DNA of 24,257 bases from Sphaerochaeta sp. (GTDB lineage: Bacteria; Spirochaetota; Spirochaetia; Sphaerochaetales; Sphaerochaetaceae): the NCBI GenBank assembly GCA_003456855.1, contig DMOO01000213.1, forward strand, positions 1 through 24,257. The letters run 5' to 3'. This document shows positions 5,925-14,103 of the stretch, in pieces; within the stretch, counting starts at the first letter, position 1; every line of letters starts with the position of its first letter. Under the pieces are notes generated by a model. It did no database searches, was not told the origin of the DNA, and worked only from the letters and a program-made list of their open reading frames with translations. The translations under genes and the position numbers were made by a program.

Positions 5925-6308
5925 ATGGCTAAAGCAAAAACTGATAAACAAACGTTGACAATGAATAAAAATAGGAGAAAAGTATCTGCACCCACACACC
6001 TATCTGCTGTCGGGCGGTACCATTACCAGTGTCTTGTTGCCAATCTCAAGGAACAGGGGACTTTTAGTGACATAGACAAGGGCGCAATCGAGATGCTGGC
6101 AACTCTCTACTCGGATTACAGGGACAAGAACCTCTCTCCAAAGGAAAGAAGGGAATCCATCAAGGCTTACAAGGACCTGATCAAGGAGTACGGAGGGACT
6201 CCGGCATCAAGACAGGCCATGAAGATCAGTGCTGCGGCTGCACAGTCGGAAGCCGAGGCAATCGAGCAAGAGGAAGCTGACCTCAACAAGCTCCTGGAGG
6301 AATCATGA
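5925..6308 (+). CDS. terS: Terminase small subunit, P27 family
   Basis: A 127-residue DNA-recognition subunit of the packaging motor. It shows P27-family features: a basic N-terminus, 'PTHLSAVGRYHYQ' (about 23-35) where family members have a PxxLSxxAxxxW-like segment, 'FSDIDKGAIEMLATLYSDY' (47-65), and the C-terminal signature GGTPASRQAMK (about 89-99). The last 25 residues are acidic. The ribosome binding site aaagga precedes the ATG. The stop overlaps the TerL start (ATGA). Confidence 0.88.
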   Translation: MAKAKTDKQTLTMNKNRRKVSAPTHLSAVGRYHYQCLVANLKEQGTFSDIDKGAIEMLATLYSDYRDKNLSPKERRESIKAYKDLIKEYGGTPASRQAMKISAAAAQSEAEAIEQEEADLNKLLEES

Positions 6309-8026
6309 TAGAGGAACGCAAGGTCTCTCCCATGATGACCAGGAAGCTGGGCATGCATTTCGTTGCCCAATACAAAGCCTATCGTGATTCCGTCCTCGGA
6401 GGTTCAAGAGTTGCCTCCAAGATGGAGATCCAGAAGGTCCGAAGACAGGAGAACGACCTCCAGCGCACGGATTTCAAGTGGCATTTCGATGTCAATGTCG
6501 CAGTCAAGCCTCTGATATGGATAGCTGCAAACCTTGTCTTTCCTTCCGGTGCTCCCTTCAAGGGGTCTCCGTTGAAGTTCTCACCCTGGCAAGTCTGGGA
6601 CATCATGGTCATTTTCGGCTGGGTGGACGATAAAGGAAACAGAAGGTTTTCAGATGTGTATGAGACTGTTGCCCGCAAGAACGGAAAAAGTACCTGGGCC
6701 GCAGCCATACTCTGCTATCTTGCATTTGCGACAGGCGAGGCCAACGGATCTCCGTGCTATATAGCTGCAACATCTCTGGACCAAGCATCCGAGTGCTTTG
6801 AGAGAGCCGAGAAGTCTCTTGCAAACCTTCCGGCCAAGGTCCAAAACTCCAAGAACAACAAGATGATCACCTGGGGAGACGGAAGGATCCAGGCCCTGAG
6901 CGCAGAACCGAAAGACGGAAAGCTACCTCATGGGTGCATCATAGATGAGTACCACCAGTTTAAGTCCAATGATCTGGTCAACTCCCTTGTCACAGGAAAC
7001 GTCTCGGACCTGAACGCCTTGACGCTGAGGGTTACGACAGCCGGAACACTTCTCAATGGTGTCTGCAAGCAAGAGTATGACAAGTGCCTCAAGATTCTTG
7101 AGGGCTCGATTGAGATAGACAACTATTTCGTTGCGATCTACTCACTGGATGAGGATGACTCCAAGGACGATCCGACATTGTGGCCGAAGGGCAATCCAAA
7201 TCTGGATGTCTCCGTATCATCTCAGCTGATGATGGGCAGATACAATTACTCAAAGCTGAGCCAGTCGGATATGAACACCTTCATAACCAAGAACCTCAAT
7301 GTCTGGGTGGACAGCCTCAAGCGTTGGGCCAACATGGCAATCTGGAATGAGCAGTGCTGCTTCCCATTCGATGTCGATGAGCTGAGGAAAAAGACTTGCT
7401 ATGGAGGTCTTGACCTTGCACATAACAATGACTTTGCAGCGTTCTGCCTTGACTTCCCCGACACCAAGACGGACAAGCATTATCAGCTGTACTGGTATTT
7501 CATACCGGAGGACAGGGCCGTTGAGCTGGAGAGACAGCTGAGGATCCCGCTTGTGCAATGGGTGTCCGAAGGGAGGATTATAGCGACTCCGGGACCAGTT
7601 ATTGACTATGACTACATCGCAAATGTCATCGAGCGTTGCACAAAGGAGTATGATCTCCAGCTGATAGCAGCTGACCGATGGCACTTGAACATCCTGGACC
7701 AACACATGCCGGAGTGGTTTGGTGAGCTGGCTGTCGAGTTCTCCCAGGGATGGAGGCAGATGGCTTCATCGGTGAGTGCCTTTGAGAGGGCATACCTCAC
7801 AGGCCTTATCCAGTCCAATGGAAACCCTGTGGAGCGATGGATGATGAGCTGTGCAGCCACAAAAGTTGATGTGAACGGCAATGTCCGAATAGACAAGCCT
7901 GATGTCACCAGATCCCAGAACAGAATTGATGGAGTTATCGCTGCAATCATGGCCTATGACACTGCTGCAACACAGCAAGGAGAGGGTCTGGATGGCAATG
8001 TTGAGGACTTTATGATGGTCTTCTAG
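6305..8026 (+). CDS. terL: Terminase large subunit (Terminase_1 type)
   Basis: A 573-residue packaging ATPase/nuclease. The N-terminal ATPase has a Walker A-like RKNGKST at residues 124-130 and Walker B CIIDEYHQ with D214/E215. The C-terminal RNase H-like nuclease shows the three expected acidic positions: D370 in GGLDLAHNND, D457 in AADRWH, and D542 in RIDGVIAAIMAYD. Length and motif order are normal for the Terminase_1 family of HK97-like siphoviruses. It acts with TerS and the HNH protein at the portal vertex. Confidence 0.95.
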   Translation: MIEERKVSPMMTRKLGMHFVAQYKAYRDSVLGGSRVASKMEIQKVRRQENDLQRTDFKWHFDVNVAVKPLIWIAANLVFPSGAPFKGSPLKFSPWQVWDIMVIFGWVDDKGNRRFSDVYETVARKNGKSTWAAAILCYLAFATGEANGSPCYIAATSLDQASECFERAEKSLANLPAKVQNSKNNKMITWGDGRIQALSAEPKDGKLPHGCIIDEYHQFKSNDLVNSLVTGNVSDLNALTLRVTTAGTLLNGVCKQEYDKCLKILEGSIEIDNYFVAIYSLDEDDSKDDPTLWPKGNPNLDVSVSSQLMMGRYNYSKLSQSDMNTFITKNLNVWVDSLKRWANMAIWNEQCCFPFDVDELRKKTCYGGLDLAHNNDFAAFCLDFPDTKTDKHYQLYWYFIPEDRAVELERQLRIPLVQWVSEGRIIATPGPVIDYDYIANVIERCTKEYDLQLIAADRWHLNILDQHMPEWFGELAVEFSQGWRQMASSVSAFERAYLTGLIQSNGNPVERWMMSCAATKVDVNGNVRIDKPDVTRSQNRIDGVIAAIMAYDTAATQQGEGLDGNVEDFMMVF

Positions 8027-8037
8027 CCCTATTTTCA

Positions 8038-8063
8038 GTCTCTACCTAGAGACACCTAGAGAC
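8038..8063 (+). repeat. TAGAGAC dyad and direct repeat between terL and portal
   Basis: GTCTCTA (8038-8044) and TAGAGAC (8047-8053) form a perfect 7-bp dyad with a CC centre. A second ACCTAGAGAC follows immediately, so the 10-mer is tandem at 8044-8053 and 8054-8063. The repeat lies in the 98-bp gap 8027-8124, which also has a seven-T run before the portal ribosome binding site. The 10-bp period suggests stacked protein binding on one DNA face. It could be an operator or a packaging element. The rest of the gap holds nothing I recognise. Confidence 0.5.
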
Positions 8064-8124
8064 ATTTGTTGAGTTTTCGGCCTCTGTTCAAATAGTTTTT
8101 TTAATTATGGGAGGCGGGTAGCTC

Positions 8125-10035
8125 ATGAAATGGCCATTCAGCAAGTCAAAAACCGTCCAAGAAGCGACAATTAGCATTCAAACTAGTTCCTCTATGCTTG
8201 GAACACAAGACTATCCTGAAATGGAGAATTCTGCGTTCTGGGGGTGCATGACAAAGCTCTGTAGAATGTATGCAACCATGCCCTGGAAGCTGTACAAGGA
8301 CACCGGATCTTGGCCCAAGGAGGTCAGGGGAGTCCATCCAATCCTCCAGCTGATGAACCATCCGGCACCGTACCTCAACAGCAACGCCTGGCGATTCATA
8401 ATGGGTTTCCAGTTTGAGCTCTTCGGTCAAGCAATGGCAGTCATCGGACGCAGTGGGGATGTAATCACAGCCCTTTATCCCGTCTCTCCAAATTTGATGT
8501 CTCCTGAATGGAATGGAACGAGACTCTTCTGGAGGTATACGCCCACGGGAGATCTCTTCCCTTCCTCCGATGTCCTCAGATTCATCAATACGGCGATCAG
8601 CTACGATGCAGTGCTCTCCCTTGCAGACTATTCAGGCAAGGATCTGGAGACAATAGCCTCATCAAAGACGCTCCAGAAGAATTATTACAGCAATGGAGCC
8701 TCAATCGGAGGCGTTCTTTCCGTTCCGAAAGGCACTAAGAAAGAGATAAAGGACCAGATGGCAGCCCTTTTGAAGGGCTCATTCTCAGGTGTAAGTAACT
8801 CCGGCAAGACCCTTGTAATCGAAGATTCGATGAAATATGAGCCTCTAAAGCTCAACGATGGTGACATCTCCAAGCTGGAAGCGGTCCAGAAGTGGAGCAA
8901 AGAAGAGGTTTACACCAGATTCTTCGGCCCGGATTCGGGTGCAACCTATGCAAATGCAGAGGATCGTGGCATCGAGGAGATGAAAAGCGTCCTTCCGAGG
9001 TTCGTGATCTGGGAGACGGCCTTCAATGAGATTCTCGGAGAGACAGATCTCTACACAAAGTTCAATCTCAACGGACTTCTCAGGGCAAACTCCACAACGC
9101 AGATGAATTGTCTTGTCCAGGGAGTCAACAACGGCATCTACACCATCAACGAAGCCAGAAGGCTCATGGACTTCCCTCCTGTTCCGGGCGGAGACATCAC
9201 AAGAATCCCTCTCAACTATGGAATCCTCAAGCCGGACGGATCTGTGGAGAACCCAAACCAGACATCTACCATCCCAAATCCATTCGATCTGCCATCCGAC
9301 AAGAAGGAATCCCAGGAGAGCTTGACAGAGAAGCAGCTTAAGGACCGTGCATATCTCACGGAGACGCAGAATGTCTCCAAGACAAACAGATCCAAGATTG
9401 AAGTGATCATGCGTAGGCAAGTGAAGGACCTTGTTACCAAGGCCAAGGAGCTTGCCTCTTCCGGTATTCCAGAGGCCCAGGTTCTGGAACAGTTTGAGGC
9501 CTATGCCCACGAAGTCGAGAAAAACTACGGCAACGAATACGTGGAAGTCTTCAAGAAGGTGATCAACAAACTCCTCCCGATAGTCCAGAAGGCCACAGGG
9601 TCCAAGGAGACTCCATCACAGGATGCGCTTGATGCCTACGCCGGCAAGTTCGGAGCATCTATGGCCGGGCGCTTTGCCTCCAACAGGGTGAAGGAGTTCA
9701 AGAAAGCGGAGCCGGAGGAACGTGATGAGCTTTACGGTGAATGGGCCACCAAACCGGCAGAGGACAGCACAGAGGAGACCAACAGAGCCGGCAACGCCTT
9801 CCAGGTGTTCCTGTTCTCCCAGCTTCATATTGAGTTCATGCATGTTGTCGCTGCACCCGATGCATGTGAGTTTTGCCACGGACTGGATGGAAAGGTCGTT
9901 GAGGTCAACGGCACCATTCTGAGAAAGGGAGACTCCGGTTCTGACGGAGCCGGCAATACATGGACATTCACAAGATCATTCAAACACCCGCCTTTCCACG
10001 GACATTGCTCCTGTGGAGTTGCTCCGGGAAAGTGA
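8125..10035 (+). CDS. Portal protein fused to MuF-like minor head domain
   Basis: A 636-residue protein. Residues about 1-390 are an HK97-type portal (NSAFWGCMTKLCRMYATMPW..., 'GFQFELFGQAMAVIGRSG', 'NGASIGGVLSVPKG', 'LNEARRLMDFPPVPGGD'-like ending), forming the dodecameric gate for DNA. After a proline/charged linker the C-terminal part (about 410-636) is alpha-helical and ends with an SPP1-gp7/MuF-like zinc motif: DACEFC (about 579-584) and HGHCSC just before the end. Minor head proteins are usually separate; here they are joined in one polypeptide. The ribosome binding site gggagg precedes ATG 8125. Confidence 0.88.
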   Translation: MKWPFSKSKTVQEATISIQTSSSMLGTQDYPEMENSAFWGCMTKLCRMYATMPWKLYKDTGSWPKEVRGVHPILQLMNHPAPYLNSNAWRFIMGFQFELFGQAMAVIGRSGDVITALYPVSPNLMSPEWNGTRLFWRYTPTGDLFPSSDVLRFINTAISYDAVLSLADYSGKDLETIASSKTLQKNYYSNGASIGGVLSVPKGTKKEIKDQMAALLKGSFSGVSNSGKTLVIEDSMKYEPLKLNDGDISKLEAVQKWSKEEVYTRFFGPDSGATYANAEDRGIEEMKSVLPRFVIWETAFNEILGETDLYTKFNLNGLLRANSTTQMNCLVQGVNNGIYTINEARRLMDFPPVPGGDITRIPLNYGILKPDGSVENPNQTSTIPNPFDLPSDKKESQESLTEKQLKDRAYLTETQNVSKTNRSKIEVIMRRQVKDLVTKAKELASSGIPEAQVLEQFEAYAHEVEKNYGNEYVEVFKKVINKLLPIVQKATGSKETPSQDALDAYAGKFGASMAGRFASNRVKEFKKAEPEERDELYGEWATKPAEDSTEETNRAGNAFQVFLFSQLHIEFMHVVAAPDACEFCHGLDGKVVEVNGTILRKGDSGSDGAGNTWTFTRSFKHPPFHGHCSCGVAPGK

Positions 10036-10042
10036 GGAAGAG

Positions 10043-10642
10043 ATGGAAAAGAAAAAACTTGTAGACAGCATCATGAATCCTGGCTTCAAGAAGCCTATGC
10101 TCAACGAAGCCACCGGAAAGAAAGAGGGTAACTACTCCGTTCCGATCTGGAATCTCAACGAGAGGAATCTGAACGGCAGAACCTACACGACAGCACTTGC
10201 GGAGAGAATCGTCAAAGAGAACAAGGAAACTCTCTGCAATGATGGACACGACAGCTATACAGAGTATGCCGGAGCTATGGCCCATGCATTCAATCCAAGG
10301 ATTGAGAACAACCAGCTTTGGGTTGACTTTGAGTTCATCGATGAGACTTATGCAGCAAAAATCACCTTCTGCATCGACCACAACATTCCAGTAGGAGTGT
10401 CCTCTGTCGGTTATGGCTCAATGGATGAGCACGGTGTCGTGGACCCTGACACCTATGAGCTGGTCAGATACTTCGATTTTGTCCAGCACCCAGCAAATGA
10501 AACCTTCGTGGCAAAGGAAAGCAAGGATGAAGAGCCCAAGGATAAGGCAACGGCTGATTCCAAGGATGCAGCGGCATGTGCAATTCTCCGCAAGGCGTTC
10601 CAGATCCACCAGGACTATATCAAATCTTACAAGGAGAATTGA
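10043..10642 (+). CDS. Prohead serine protease (S80/S78-like)
   Basis: 199 residues from ATG 10043 with a gaggaag site. A ten-codon in-frame extension to 10013 lies inside the portal gene and lacks ATG. 'VPIWNLNERNLNGRTYT' (residues 33-49) is a hallmark of the T4 gp21/S80-like prohead proteases. His81 (AGAMAHAF) and Ser120/121 (GVSSVGYGS) are the likely nucleophile/base pair, with Asp145 (YFDFVQHP) nearby. It should remove the N-terminal delta region of the capsid protein encoded next. The C-terminal tail is charged and may act as scaffold. Confidence 0.82.
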   Translation: MEKKKLVDSIMNPGFKKPMLNEATGKKEGNYSVPIWNLNERNLNGRTYTTALAERIVKENKETLCNDGHDSYTEYAGAMAHAFNPRIENNQLWVDFEFIDETYAAKITFCIDHNIPVGVSSVGYGSMDEHGVVDPDTYELVRYFDFVQHPANETFVAKESKDEEPKDKATADSKDAAACAILRKAFQIHQDYIKSYKEN

Positions 10643-10644
10643 AC

Positions 10645-11700
10645 ATGACATTACAGGAAAAGATTGCAGCCGCACTGGCCAAGGTAATGGAGAATCCGAC
10701 AGACGAGAACCTCAAGGAGTACGAGAACCTCGTCAAGGTCAAGAAGATACAGGACGCTCAGGACGAGGGCGTAGAGATCAAGGATAAGAAGAATAATCCT
10801 GAGCAGCTCACAGATGCCCAGAAGTTCGTCAAGGACCTCAAAGAGGCAATGACAAACGGAGGTACACTGCTTGTTCCTACAACAATCGGTGCCCAGATCG
10901 AGAAGCTCAAGTATGAGTATTCAAACATCCGCAAGTATTCCACAGTCCATCCATGCAGCGGCAACTATACCTTTGCAGTAGAGGGCACTGGCGTAACAGT
11001 CAGCTACATCTCAGAAGGTAGCCCATTCACCGACTCTGGAGCAAATCCAGGTTCTTGCACTCTCTCTGCTTACAAGCTCGGTGCTCTGGTCAAGATCTCA
11101 AGCGAGTTCCTTGAGGATTCCGCAGCTGACATCGTTGCCTACATCACCCAGATCGTTGCCAAGGGTTTTGCCCTCAAGGAAGACCATGAGTTCCTTCTTG
11201 GTTCCGGCAGCAATGCAATCACCGGCGTTGTCACAGCAGTTGCTGCTCAGACGGGCACTCCAAACGTTGTTGTCAGCGCAACATCCGGCACAGCTCTCTG
11301 GACAGAGGTGAAGTCCACCATCCAGAAGCTCAACGGCGAGTACCGTAAGGGTGCAACAATCTTCATCGCACAGGGCCTTCTCGATGCAATCCATGAGTTC
11401 AAGGACAGCGGAAAGTACATCTTCGAGCAGAACACACCGATCACCCACATCATGGGAATCCCGGTTGTCGTCTCTCCAGATCTCACAACCACAGCATCCG
11501 CATCAGCCAACACACCTTGGATGGTTGTCGGTGACTTCAGATACTATCACATCGCAGATCGCAAGGGCCTTGAGATCAAGAGACTCAACGAGACATTCGC
11601 AGCCAACGATCAGGTCGGATTCCTTGTCAAGCAGAGAATCGATGGTAAGCCAACTGTTGCCGCTGCATTCGCAGTCTACTACAACAAGAAGTCCGCTTAA
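10645..11700 (+). CDS. Major capsid protein, HK97 fold
   Basis: 351 residues from ATG 10645, placed 8 nt after AAGGAG. The longer open frame from 10576 overlaps the protease gene and is not needed. Residues 1-70 are a charged, helical delta-type segment (LQEKIAAALAKVMENP...) probably removed in maturation by the protease upstream. The body shows HK97-family features: 'GTLLVPTTIGAQI', 'VSYISEGSPFTDSG', 'LGALVKISSEFLEDSAADI', 'FLLGSGSNAITGVV' and a C-terminal 'GFLVKQRIDGKP' strand. Codon use is highly biased to preferred codons, as expected for an abundant structural protein. Confidence 0.92.
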   Translation: MTLQEKIAAALAKVMENPTDENLKEYENLVKVKKIQDAQDEGVEIKDKKNNPEQLTDAQKFVKDLKEAMTNGGTLLVPTTIGAQIEKLKYEYSNIRKYSTVHPCSGNYTFAVEGTGVTVSYISEGSPFTDSGANPGSCTLSAYKLGALVKISSEFLEDSAADIVAYITQIVAKGFALKEDHEFLLGSGSNAITGVVTAVAAQTGTPNVVVSATSGTALWTEVKSTIQKLNGEYRKGATIFIAQGLLDAIHEFKDSGKYIFEQNTPITHIMGIPVVVSPDLTTTASASANTPWMVVGDFRYYHIADRKGLEIKRLNETFAANDQVGFLVKQRIDGKPTVAAAFAVYYNKKSA

Positions 11701-11716
11701 GTCTAGGGGGTAATCA

Positions 11717-12292
11717 ATGGGTCTGTTGAAGAAAACCACAACCGGAACCAATACGGCTGTTTTGTCTGTCGAGGATCTCAGGCAGAAGTATGGCTTCCAT
11801 TTCACGGATGCACAGAATGCATACTTCACCAACATGATCAGCGTTGCAGAGAAGGCTTGTGCCAATTATCTGGGAATGGAAGCTCTTCGGCAGCCCATTA
11901 CCTGGGAGGAGATCTTTGAAACCGCAAAAGGCCAGAGATACGTCATTTTGAGCGCAAGCCCACTGAATGCTGTGTCAAAGGTCATCGACAACGGTGAGGA
12001 GATCTCTTCCTATGAGGCTTTTCCGCAGACCAATGTTGTCTTGCTTAGCAATGGAGCCTCCGGTTCGGAGGTCCGTGTGCAGTACACGACAGGCTGGACG
12101 TCCGCCCCGGAGGATGTTGTCTACTGTGTCGCAATGACCGTACAGGCAATGTCCAGGATGGCCAATGCCGGCCACATGGGAAAGACTTCGCAATCCACAG
12201 AGGGAGGCACCGAGCAGATTGAGCAGAGCGTTGTCCCTCTTGCTGTCCGTCAGCACCTTGACAGGTACCGTCTGGGCAGAGCGAGTGACTGA
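11717..12292 (+). CDS. Head-tail connector protein (gp6-like)
   Basis: A 191-residue protein directly after the capsid gene, the usual place for the HK97 gp6/SPP1 gp15-type adaptor ring. The order of an N-terminal helical region ('NAYFTNMISVAEKACANYLGM' across residues 34-54), a beta-rich middle with 'SASPLNAVSKVIDNGEEI', then helices ('EDVVYCVAMTVQAMSRM') fits that fold. The ribosome binding site is agggggt. Its stop overlaps the next ATG (TGATG). The family assignment rests on position and general pattern. Confidence 0.65.
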   Translation: MGLLKKTTTGTNTAVLSVEDLRQKYGFHFTDAQNAYFTNMISVAEKACANYLGMEALRQPITWEEIFETAKGQRYVILSASPLNAVSKVIDNGEEISSYEAFPQTNVVLLSNGASGSEVRVQYTTGWTSAPEDVVYCVAMTVQAMSRMANAGHMGKTSQSTEGGTEQIEQSVVPLAVRQHLDRYRLGRASD

Positions 12293-12702
12293 TGGCTGAA
12301 AACATGAAGCTGGAGATCTCCGGCAATGCGATCGAGAAGTTTGAATATACCGCAAAGCACATTGATGGCTGGGTCAGGAGCGCAGTAGGAGATAAGGCCC
12401 ACAGCTACAAGGATTATGTCAGAGGGAATTTCACTAGATTCCTTAACGACAGAGGCCCTGGAGGTACGGGAACGAGAGAGTCAATCCAAGCCTGGACTCC
12501 GAAGCGCAATCGCAAGGCCAATGTTGCAGAGTGGTATATCCGTCCTGGTGTCAGAATCCCCGGAATGCTGAATTACTTGTATCAGTGGATTGGCACCAGC
12601 AGAGACTTCATGAACAGAACATTTGCCGAGTGGACCGCAGTCAATAATGTCGGCGATTACATCACAGACAAGATTGAGGAGAGATTCAATGCCCTTAAAT
12701 GA
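12292..12702 (+). CDS. Neck/tail completion protein (HK97 gp10-like candidate)
   Basis: A 136-residue protein coupled to the connector gene (TGATG). It occupies the place of the HK97 gp10-type tail-completion protein between connector and tail terminator. Visible features are basic segments (WTPKRNRKANVAEWYIRPG) and a C-terminal helix 'YITDKIEERFNALK', consistent with the small alpha/beta gp10 fold. No decisive motif is present, so the assignment is mostly from gene order. It overlaps the next gene by 14 bp. Confidence 0.6.
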   Translation: MAENMKLEISGNAIEKFEYTAKHIDGWVRSAVGDKAHSYKDYVRGNFTRFLNDRGPGGTGTRESIQAWTPKRNRKANVAEWYIRPGVRIPGMLNYLYQWIGTSRDFMNRTFAEWTAVNNVGDYITDKIEERFNALK

Positions 12703-13156
12703 ACGCACACATAAGTTGCTGAGCAAGGTGATGGACCACCTTAATGACAAGATGACAGAGATCATCACTGACTGGAACGAGGAGAATCCCGATGAGAAGC
12801 TCCCTTTCATAGCAGAGACAGACATTGGATTCCGTGATGTGGTGACAGGCCTTAGATCTTATCCGGCATTGTGCATTGCACAGACCAGAAGGGATACGTC
12901 TGAGCCATATCTGACCGATTACGATCTGAATGTCTGCATTGCAGTAAGAGGGAGTGACATCGATGAGTTGCAGCGCATGGGGAATGACCTCATGGACTGT
13001 CTGGAGGATGCGATACGTTGCGACCATACGCTTGGAGGTTGCGCTGTCGATTCTTTCATTGAATCTCCTGAATGTGGAGTCGTGAGCGAGGTCTTTGTTG
13101 CAGCATTCGTGCTTAAAGTTCGTGTAAACCTTGGTTCTTTCGGAGGTATGCAATGA
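12689..13156 (+). CDS. Tail terminator-like protein
   Basis: 155 residues from ATG 12689 (MPLNERTHKLLSKVMDHL...), with gaggaga upstream. The open frame extends back to 12623 inside the preceding gene, but lacks a ribosome binding site there. The helix - long beta pattern ('YLTDYDLNVCIAVRG', 'LMDCLEDAIRCD', 'VSEVFVAAFVLKVRVNLG') matches the small alpha/beta tail terminator proteins (lambda gpU-like) that cap the tail tube. Position immediately before the tail tube gene supports this. Confidence 0.65.
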   Translation: MPLNERTHKLLSKVMDHLNDKMTEIITDWNEENPDEKLPFIAETDIGFRDVVTGLRSYPALCIAQTRRDTSEPYLTDYDLNVCIAVRGSDIDELQRMGNDLMDCLEDAIRCDHTLGGCAVDSFIESPECGVVSEVFVAAFVLKVRVNLGSFGGMQ

Positions 13157-13323
13157 AAAGCTTGAAAACCTGGACTTGTCCTCGCTGTGGTTTGGAGCTT
13201 CCAAGACAGGAAGGACAGGACAAGGAAAGAAGATGTAAGTGTGGCACCGTCATGGAAGCCACAATCAATTTCGAAAAAGACGGTCAGATCGAGAAGAAGA
13301 TACTGGACCGTTTGGAGGACTAA
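13153..13323 (+). CDS. 56-residue zinc-ribbon protein inside the tail operon
   Basis: A small frame opened by ATGA (ATG 13153, upstream TGA 13154-13156) and closed by TAA at 13321-13323, four bases before the tail tube ATG. It encodes CPRC at residues 9-12 and CKC at 28-30, the pattern of a minimal zinc ribbon, then a charged tail (EKDGQIEKKILDRLED). The overlap, short exact fit and zinc motif argue that it is real. Its placement between tail terminator and tail tube is unusual; its function is unknown. Confidence 0.65.
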   Translation: MKSLKTWTCPRCGLELPRQEGQDKERRCKCGTVMEATINFEKDGQIEKKILDRLED

Positions 13324-13326
13324 AAT

Positions 13327-13737
13327 ATGGGCGTATATGCTGGAAAAGATGGCTATCTGAAAGCTGGAAGCACTCCGGCAGCTGTCACATACATCAAGAG
13401 CTTCAATGTAACAACAGATGTGGATCTCCATGATGTGACATCTCTTGAAAACCAGTGGAAGAAGAGCCAGCCAGGACTCAGATCCTGGAGTGGAAACATT
13501 GCTGGAACCTTGGATCTTGCCGATGCAAAGCAGAAGGGTTTCTTTGATCTATGCGTTGGAAACCAGACTGTGGCTGTCCAGACCCTTGAGCTTGGCCTCG
13601 GAGGAGGAGCTTCACTCTCCGGTTCTGCATGGATCAGCAACTTCTCCATCTCTGTAGCTGCCGGTGACATGGTTTCATTCACTGCAAACTTCACCGGAGA
13701 TGACGCACCGACCTACACAGCAGGAGCAGGAGCATGA
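13327..13737 (+). CDS. Major tail (tube) protein
   Basis: A compact 136-residue protein with a strong GGAGG 8 nt before the ATG. It is rich in Gly, Ser, Thr, Ala and beta strands. It has the tail-tube pattern 'VYAGKDGYLKAGSTPAAVTYIKSF...DVTSLENQWKKSQPGLRSWSGNIAGTLD' (read in pieces) and a C-terminal 'AWISNFSISVAAGDMVSFTANFTG' strand pair typical of siphovirus tube subunits. It lies between the tail terminator and the tail assembly chaperones, as expected. Confidence 0.85.
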   Translation: MGVYAGKDGYLKAGSTPAAVTYIKSFNVTTDVDLHDVTSLENQWKKSQPGLRSWSGNIAGTLDLADAKQKGFFDLCVGNQTVAVQTLELGLGGGASLSGSAWISNFSISVAAGDMVSFTANFTGDDAPTYTAGAGA

Positions 13738-13740
13738 TGA

Positions 13741-14091
13741 ATGATTCTAAATCTGTCGAAAAGTAAAACCATCAAGCCAGAGTTGTGGGGGAACGAGAAA
13801 GCGGAAAAGCCTTTTTCCGTGACCTTCAAGGTCCTTACTCCTCCAGATTTCGAATCCCTCAAGGCAGAGGGCAAATTCCTGGACTCGGAGGTTTTCGGAC
13901 GTTTTGTCGAGAAGATTGATGGTCTGGAAGTCAACCTTGATGGAGAGAAGATTCAGTTGACAACAGCAGAGGATGTCCTTAAATACGGGCACGGTCTGAC
14001 AAGACTTGTTTCCACCGTAGCAAAAGAAATAATCACTGCCGGAGTGTTCACAATTGAATCAAAAAACTTGCCACAGCCCTCTACTCCTTGA
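13741..14091 (+). CDS. Tail assembly chaperone (gpG-like, zero-frame product)
   Basis: A 116-residue protein located between tail tube and tape measure, the position of lambda gpG. It has a beta-rich N-terminus and a helical C-terminal half ('AEDVLKYGHGLTRLVSTVAKEII'). Near its end, codons Lys108-Asn109 lie on a slippery heptamer, and the zero frame stops only seven codons later. The 116-residue form should coat the tape measure in excess of the frameshifted fusion. The start is ATG 13741, preceded by GCAGGAGC sequence. Confidence 0.82.
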   Translation: MILNLSKSKTIKPELWGNEKAEKPFSVTFKVLTPPDFESLKAEGKFLDSEVFGRFVEKIDGLEVNLDGEKIQLTTAEDVLKYGHGLTRLVSTVAKEIITAGVFTIESKNLPQPSTP

Positions 14092-14103
14092 AGTGTGAGG
14101 GCT
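14061..14103 (+). promoter_or_regulatory. -1 programmed ribosomal frameshift signal
   Basis: The heptamer A AAA AAC at 14061-14067 is in correct phase with the upstream gene (TCA|AAA|AAC). Seven nucleotides after it a 7-bp stem AGCCCTC (14075-14081)/GAGGGCT (14097-14103) can form, with the zero-frame TGA (14089-14091) inside its loop. After slippage the -1 frame runs from 14067 without a stop to 14390. Heptamer, spacer and stem are all as in known tail-chaperone frameshifts. Confidence 0.85.

Noticed and set aside
10576..10644. N-terminal extension of the capsid gene
   Set aside because: It overlaps the protease gene, and ATG 10645 has AAGGAG at ideal spacing.
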